Shown: positions 20,424 through 23,516 of the stretch, in pieces | How positions within the stretch are numbered: position 1 is the first letter of the stretch | How the letters are laid out: the number at the start of each line of letters is the position of its first letter | Origin: a virus | Reading direction: 5' to 3' (one strand) | Length of the DNA: 23,516 bases | Virus record (IMG/VR): IMGVR_UViG_3300017613_000219 | Span: 1 to 23,516 of that record | Notes under the pieces: model-generated | Told to the model about the DNA's origin: nothing | Databases searched by the model: none | Seen by the model: the letters and a program-made list of their open reading frames with translations, nothing else | Translations under genes and position numbers: made by a program

Positions 20424-21014
20424 ATGCTTTTTTCAAGCGATAAAATGTGGTTTACGGCTGATCAACATTTCTTTCACAAGAATATGTATAAAACAACCTT
20501 TTTTGCTTCTGGTTTCAAGCGTCCTTGGAGAACAGAAGCCGAAGGAAGAAAAAATATCATCGAAAGACATAACTCCGTAGTTCAACCTAGTGATTGGGTT
20601 GTACATGGAGGAGATTTTGCCTTTACTTCTAACCTGATGGTAGACCGACTTAGACCTATCCTAGAAAAACTCAATGGAAAACATATTCTTGTCTTAGGAA
20701 ACCATGACGAAATAAAACCATTTAAATATATTGATGTTGGGTTTACAAATGTAACTACTTCTGTTATAATGGAATTAGATAATAGATGGAAGATTGTAGT
20801 CAACCATGATCCTAGTGTAAGATGCGTGGTAGATAGTGATACGATTTTCCTATGTGGACATATCCATGACTTGTTTAAATCAATTCCAGAGAAGCTCACA
20901 GTCAATATTGGTGTAGATGTTTGGGATTACTACCCGATAAATCTGGATAACATAATGGATGAGCTAAGAGAAGAACTTCAACAAAGATTACTAAACAATA
21001 CTCCACAACCGTAG
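20424..21014 (+). CDS. Calcineurin-like metallophosphoesterase
   Basis: This 196-residue protein has all the metal-binding motifs of this family in order: DxH (Asp13, His15, in FTADQHFFHKN), GGD (62-64), GNHDE (92-96), the single His128 (VVNHDP) and GHxH (145-148, LCGHIHD). The segment FKRPWRTEAEGRKNIIERHN between the first two blocks is typical of the small phage and bacterial members. Such enzymes cleave phosphomono- or diesters, including nucleotide signals; the substrate cannot be told here. AAGGAG precedes the ATG, and the palindrome at 20375 lies upstream. Confidence 0.85.
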   Translation: MLFSSDKMWFTADQHFFHKNMYKTTFFASGFKRPWRTEAEGRKNIIERHNSVVQPSDWVVHGGDFAFTSNLMVDRLRPILEKLNGKHILVLGNHDEIKPFKYIDVGFTNVTTSVIMELDNRWKIVVNHDPSVRCVVDSDTIFLCGHIHDLFKSIPEKLTVNIGVDVWDYYPINLDNIMDELREELQQRLLNNTPQP

Positions 21015-21017
21015 GAA

Positions 21018-21065
21018 GTACTGAAAAAAAGGGGTAATTATGTACTGAAAAAAAGGGGTAATTAT
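21018..21065 (+). repeat. Exact 24-bp tandem duplication with duplicated ribosome site
   Basis: Two identical 24-base units (21018-21041 and 21042-21065) begin GTACTGAAAAAAAGGGG and end TAATTAT. Each has a GGGG ribosome-site-like core followed by ATG at the unit junction. The first ATG gives a two-codon frame (ATG TAC TGA); the second gives a 20-residue frame that runs into the next gene's start. It lies between the phosphoesterase stop and the gene at 21113. Confidence 0.8.
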
Positions 21066-21112
21066 GACTAATAGAGATTGGAATATGGAATTTTCGGATA
21101 AAAGGAGGGTTT

Positions 21113-22030
21113 ATGGATTTAATTAAAGGTGTGTATGATATTTCGGAAGAGTTTTTGAATTTACCAAGTTCATATCCGCAACATGTAGTTAGGGATAATG
21201 ATAAAATTACTGATCTTGTAAATCAAATGTCACAAGATGGTGTAGTCAATTTCTATACGGAAGAAGATCAAGAAGTAAAAAAAAAGAAGAATGTATTATA
21301 TATAATTCTTAGGGAATTAATAGCAAGTTCGATTAACTATTGCTACTGGTACGGTAACGCAAACATTAGACCTAATGGAGCCAATTCAGGAATGATGTAT
21401 GATTTGGTAGAAGAAGCAATGAAGGGATTTGATACAAATCCATCTACCGCTGTTTATGAAACTTTGTTAATGTTTTCTAGGTGCATAGATCATTTGATAT
21501 CACTTCTTTCAGTTTCAAGATTTCCTCTGTTGGAAGAAAGAAAAAGACATCTTCTTGAATTAACTGAAAACGGAAAAGGGATAAAATTTGCAACGTATGT
21601 TTCTCGCAATTTCGATAAAGCAAGTGGACAGACAATATTAGAAAAACTAGTCAAAACTTTTACAGGCTTTGCTTCTGATACTTTCCTGAAACGTGCTTCT
21701 CTTTTCTTCATCCAGCTATACAGGCAATTGGGTTGGTTCTATGATCTTGTCAAAGTCTTACATGTACCAGCGGATTACCAAGTACCAAACGTATTAAATC
21801 ATTTCGGAGCTTTCTACTATAGCAATGCTTTGAGTTTTAAAATGCAAGAAGGAAAACTAATTGAGCCAAGTTCGCTTATGGAATGTCAGCTAAGAGCCGC
21901 TACAGTACTGGTGTGTAAACAAATATGCGGAGCTACAGGATGGAACATTGCTGATGTCGATACATATCTCTGGACGAAGCGAAAATTACCAAGAACAAAA
22001 TTTCACTTGACAAAGACTACTGATTACTGA
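21113..22030 (+). CDS. Queuosine nucleotide N-glycosylase, QNG1/DUF2419-like
   Basis: This 305-residue protein aligns by eye with the queuosine salvage family (human QNG1, about 340 residues) across most of its length: INYCYW (74-79) with LNFSFW; FPLLEERKRHL (137-147) with MPLVEERHRIL; KRASLFFIQLY (193-203) with KRAQILVADTW; PADYQVPNVLNHFGAFYYS (219-237) with FADYRLPQVLAHLGALKYS; ECQLRAATV (257-265) with EVEIRGCSL; and DVDTYLW (281-287) with LLDYYLW. QNG1 hydrolyses queuosine 5'-monophosphate, releasing queuine. AAAGGAGG precedes the ATG. The closing Tyr is kept. The phage enzyme's substrate could be a different 7-deazaguanine nucleotide. The human sequence is recalled from memory. Confidence 0.75.
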   Translation: MDLIKGVYDISEEFLNLPSSYPQHVVRDNDKITDLVNQMSQDGVVNFYTEEDQEVKKKKNVLYIILRELIASSINYCYWYGNANIRPNGANSGMMYDLVEEAMKGFDTNPSTAVYETLLMFSRCIDHLISLLSVSRFPLLEERKRHLLELTENGKGIKFATYVSRNFDKASGQTILEKLVKTFTGFASDTFLKRASLFFIQLYRQLGWFYDLVKVLHVPADYQVPNVLNHFGAFYYSNALSFKMQEGKLIEPSSLMECQLRAATVLVCKQICGATGWNIADVDTYLWTKRKLPRTKFHLTKTTDY

Positions 22031-22054
22031 TAAGGTAGTTCATGGGAGAATATA

Positions 22055-22360
22055 ATGAATAAGGATGAATGGAATAAGGAAGCAGAAAATGCTTGGCTCC
22101 ATAGAGAAAGAGAATTAAAAAATCCAGTAGCAGTATCAAAAATTCAGACAATGGATTTGAAAAAGGGAGATGTCCTTCTAATATCTGTAAACGATGATAG
22201 AGGAGAATTACCTAGAAAGGTATTTGATAAATTAATCATGCACACCTTGACATTTTTTGAAAGTGAAATCAAAAAGGTATACGGAGATAAAGTTCAAATT
22301 ATCTTCATACCTAACTCAATGGACGTTTCGGTATTAAGATTGGAAGAATGGTTCGTATGA
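22055..22360 (+). CDS. Hypothetical protein
   Basis: This 101-residue protein has a charged helical start (MNKDEWNKEAENAWLHRERE) and then an alpha/beta pattern (KGDVLLISVNDDRGELPRKV, VQIIFIPNSMDVSVLRLEEW). GGGAG lies upstream of the ATG. Its stop overlaps the next ATG as ATGA. No Cys motif or membrane segment is present. It is transcribed with the QNG1-like gene, separated by 24 bases, but no functional link is visible. Confidence 0.6.
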   Translation: MNKDEWNKEAENAWLHRERELKNPVAVSKIQTMDLKKGDVLLISVNDDRGELPRKVFDKLIMHTLTFFESEIKKVYGDKVQIIFIPNSMDVSVLRLEEWFV

Positions 22361-22512
22361 AAATTTTTACAGAAGAAACATATAGAAGTAAACCACTTGT
22401 TAATATGACCGATGATATGGTTAGAATAACTATTCATTTGCCAATTAATCAATGGAGAATTTATAAACAAAGATTTATAGAACTACTTCATAAAATTAGG
22501 ATGAACAAGTAG
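22357..22512 (+). CDS. Small hypothetical protein (51 residues)
   Basis: MKIFTEETYRSKPLVNMTDD, then MVRITIHLPINQWRIYKQRF and IELLHKIRMNK. The start overlaps the previous stop as ATGA, which supports translation. A short strand is followed by a basic helix. No family is recognised. The gene at 22539 follows after a clear ribosome site. Confidence 0.55.
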   Translation: MKIFTEETYRSKPLVNMTDDMVRITIHLPINQWRIYKQRFIELLHKIRMNK

Positions 22513-22538
22513 TAAAAAATATAAAAGGAGAAATAATT

Positions 22539-23054
22539 ATGTCCAAAGTAAATGAAAAAAAAGTAAAGAGACTGAAAAATCAATCAGAGCTAAACGTCTA
22601 CTTTGACCAAGCATTAAAAGATCCTCATACCAGAATTGAGTATATCCGCAAAGGTAGAGGATTCCAGCCACGACAGAAGGTAGGAGTCATGATCGCTTGT
22701 ATTGATCCGATGGATGAAGGTAAAGTCATTATCGGATTTTCTTTATGTCATCAGACATGGGATGCCTTTGACCATACCGATTTCGGTCTGTATCAGGAAA
22801 AGGATTTCGGTAAGATGATTGCTCATCGAAGAGCCATGAAGAACAGAGACAAGGTGGAGTACTATGTTTATTCTACCAAGCTGGAAGAGAACTTTAAGGA
22901 GACTGTTTACATTCCTTATACCGTTCATGAGTCTCTTGTCAAATTCATCTATGATTCTTATAAGTACTATAAGGATAAAGAATTTCCGCTGTGGGTAGAA
23001 GGATATTACCCAAGAGAAACCGACAAAGTTGAAGTAGAACCTGAAACCGTATAA
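22539..23054 (+). CDS. Hypothetical protein
   Basis: This 171-residue protein follows a strong AAAAGGAG site. A basic start (MSKVNEKKVKRLKNQSELNV) precedes a mainly beta middle (KVGVMIACIDPMDEGKVIIG, FSLCHQTWDAFDHTDFGLYQ) with HRRAMKNRD and a Tyr-rich helix near the end (FIYDSYKYYKDKEF). It resembles general phage proteins of unknown function but no family can be named. The sequence uses C and G at third positions a little more than its neighbours, as judged by eye. Confidence 0.65.
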   Translation: MSKVNEKKVKRLKNQSELNVYFDQALKDPHTRIEYIRKGRGFQPRQKVGVMIACIDPMDEGKVIIGFSLCHQTWDAFDHTDFGLYQEKDFGKMIAHRRAMKNRDKVEYYVYSTKLEENFKETVYIPYTVHESLVKFIYDSYKYYKDKEFPLWVEGYYPRETDKVEVEPETV

Positions 23055-23068
23055 GAAAGGAAATCTCT

Positions 23069-23278
23069 ATGCATTACGGAAAGAGTAAACCAGTTAATTA
23101 TGGTTTGGAAAATCTACAGGAACAAAGAGCTAAAACAGATGATCCAGTAGAATTAGCAGATATTCAAAAACAGATAGACTTTCTCTTCTTTGGTTCTAAC
23201 AAAAAGAAGAAGACAAGAAAAGAGCGAAAAAGAGAAAGACGAAAAGAGCGCCAGAAGATAAGGGAGGAAGAATATTGA
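23069..23278 (+). CDS. Small very basic protein
   Basis: This 69-residue protein has AAAGGAAA before the ATG. A helical front half (ENLQEQRAKTDDPVELADIQ) is followed by a dense basic tail (KKKKTRKERKRERRKERQKI). The tail suits nucleic-acid binding. Its TGA overlaps a TTG start of the next gene. No family is recognised. Confidence 0.6.
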   Translation: MHYGKSKPVNYGLENLQEQRAKTDDPVELADIQKQIDFLFFGSNKKKKTRKERKRERRKERQKIREEEY

Positions 23279-23516
23279 TTACTTATTTAAGTGAAGCTAT
23301 GGCTTTGTCTGTTAAAGTTGCGATAGGAACTTTTTTATGGTTTGGTATAATCATAGGTGGGATTATTTTGATTGCCGCTATAGTGGGGCTTGTTATGAAA
23401 AAAAATAAAGAAGACAAAGCAAAAATTCCTCCAGCCCCCGAAGCCCCACGTAGAGCCGCACCAACCGTGACTTTAGCAGATTACAAAAAAGAAAAAGAAG
23501 ATGGAGGTACAGAATA
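23275..23516 (+). CDS. Membrane protein, partial at window end
   Basis: The frame starts with TTG at 23275, overlapping the previous TGA, with AGGGAGG at a good distance; an in-frame ATG at 23299 is the alternative. A single hydrophobic segment (about residues 16-41: VAIGTFLWFGIIIGGIILIA, AIVGLVM) is followed by a Lys-rich and Pro/Ala-rich tail (KIPPAPEAPRRAAPTVTLAD). About 80 codons are visible and the last codon is cut (TA-), so the stop may be right at the edge. No family is recognised. Confidence 0.55.
   Translation, partial: MITYLSEAMALSVKVAIGTFLWFGIIIGGIILIAAIVGLVMKKNKEDKAKIPPAPEAPRRAAPTVTLADYKKEKEDGGTE

Noticed and set aside
21064-21126. 20-residue frame after the tandem repeat
   Set aside because: It is short and runs into the start of the 21113 gene; kept only as part of the repeat finding, not as a gene.
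1-23516. tRNA genes, CRISPR arrays, insertion sequences, integrase or attachment sites
   Set aside because: Looked for by eye on both strands; no cloverleaf with a T-loop consensus, no spaced repeat array and no transposase or integrase motif was found.

Overview
The window is a contiguous, AT-rich stretch of a lytic, T4-like myovirus genome (contractile-tailed dsDNA phage). The evidence is a run of recognisable T4-type neck, tail and baseplate proteins (gp13, gp14, gp15, gp18 sheath, gp19 tube, gp26/51-type hub chaperone, tape measure, gp48/54-type tube cap). Three intergenic TATAAATA boxes match the T4 late-promoter consensus. Strong Shine-Dalgarno sequences and many ATGA or TAATG overlaps point to a bacterial host. 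A prepilin-like gene suggests, but does not prove, a Gram-negative host with type IV pili or type II secretion.

Layout. (1) 1-2871: end of an upstream gene, a late promoter, small unknown proteins and the gp13-like neck protein. (2) 2872-7669: gp14-like and gp15-like neck/tail-terminator genes, split by a cassette (3527-6905) of four proteins plus one start-less remnant. All five begin with a near-identical short N-terminal peptide (MRFxxYLxE type) that resembles the T4 capsid-targeting sequence cleaved by the gp21 prohead protease. They include a zinc metallopeptidase-like protein and a ParB-like-fold protein, so I read the cassette as internal head proteins injected with the DNA. (3) 7711-14670: a tube-like protein, sheath, tube, hub chaperone, tape measure and tube cap. 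The hub-chaperone gene ends in a T8 run where a -1 frameshift would add 65 residues, as in other phage tail-chaperone pairs directly upstream of a tape measure. (4) 14672-15081: two overlapping minus-strand genes, one a 41-residue membrane protein, divergent from (5) 15207-23516: a plus-strand region of small, probably early genes with consensus sigma70-type promoters. This region is rich in Cys4 zinc ribbons. It also holds a prepilin-like protein, a DUF932 protein, a SWIM zinc-finger protein, a SLOG-fold protein, a calcineurin-type phosphoesterase and a queuosine nucleotide N-glycosylase (QNG1/DUF2419) homologue.

Together, phage-type late promoters would drive the virion genes, and host-type promoters the host-takeover region. 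No tRNA, CRISPR array, insertion sequence, integrase or attachment site was seen, and no stretch over 300 bases lacks a gene. All assignments come from reading the sequence; no database search was run.
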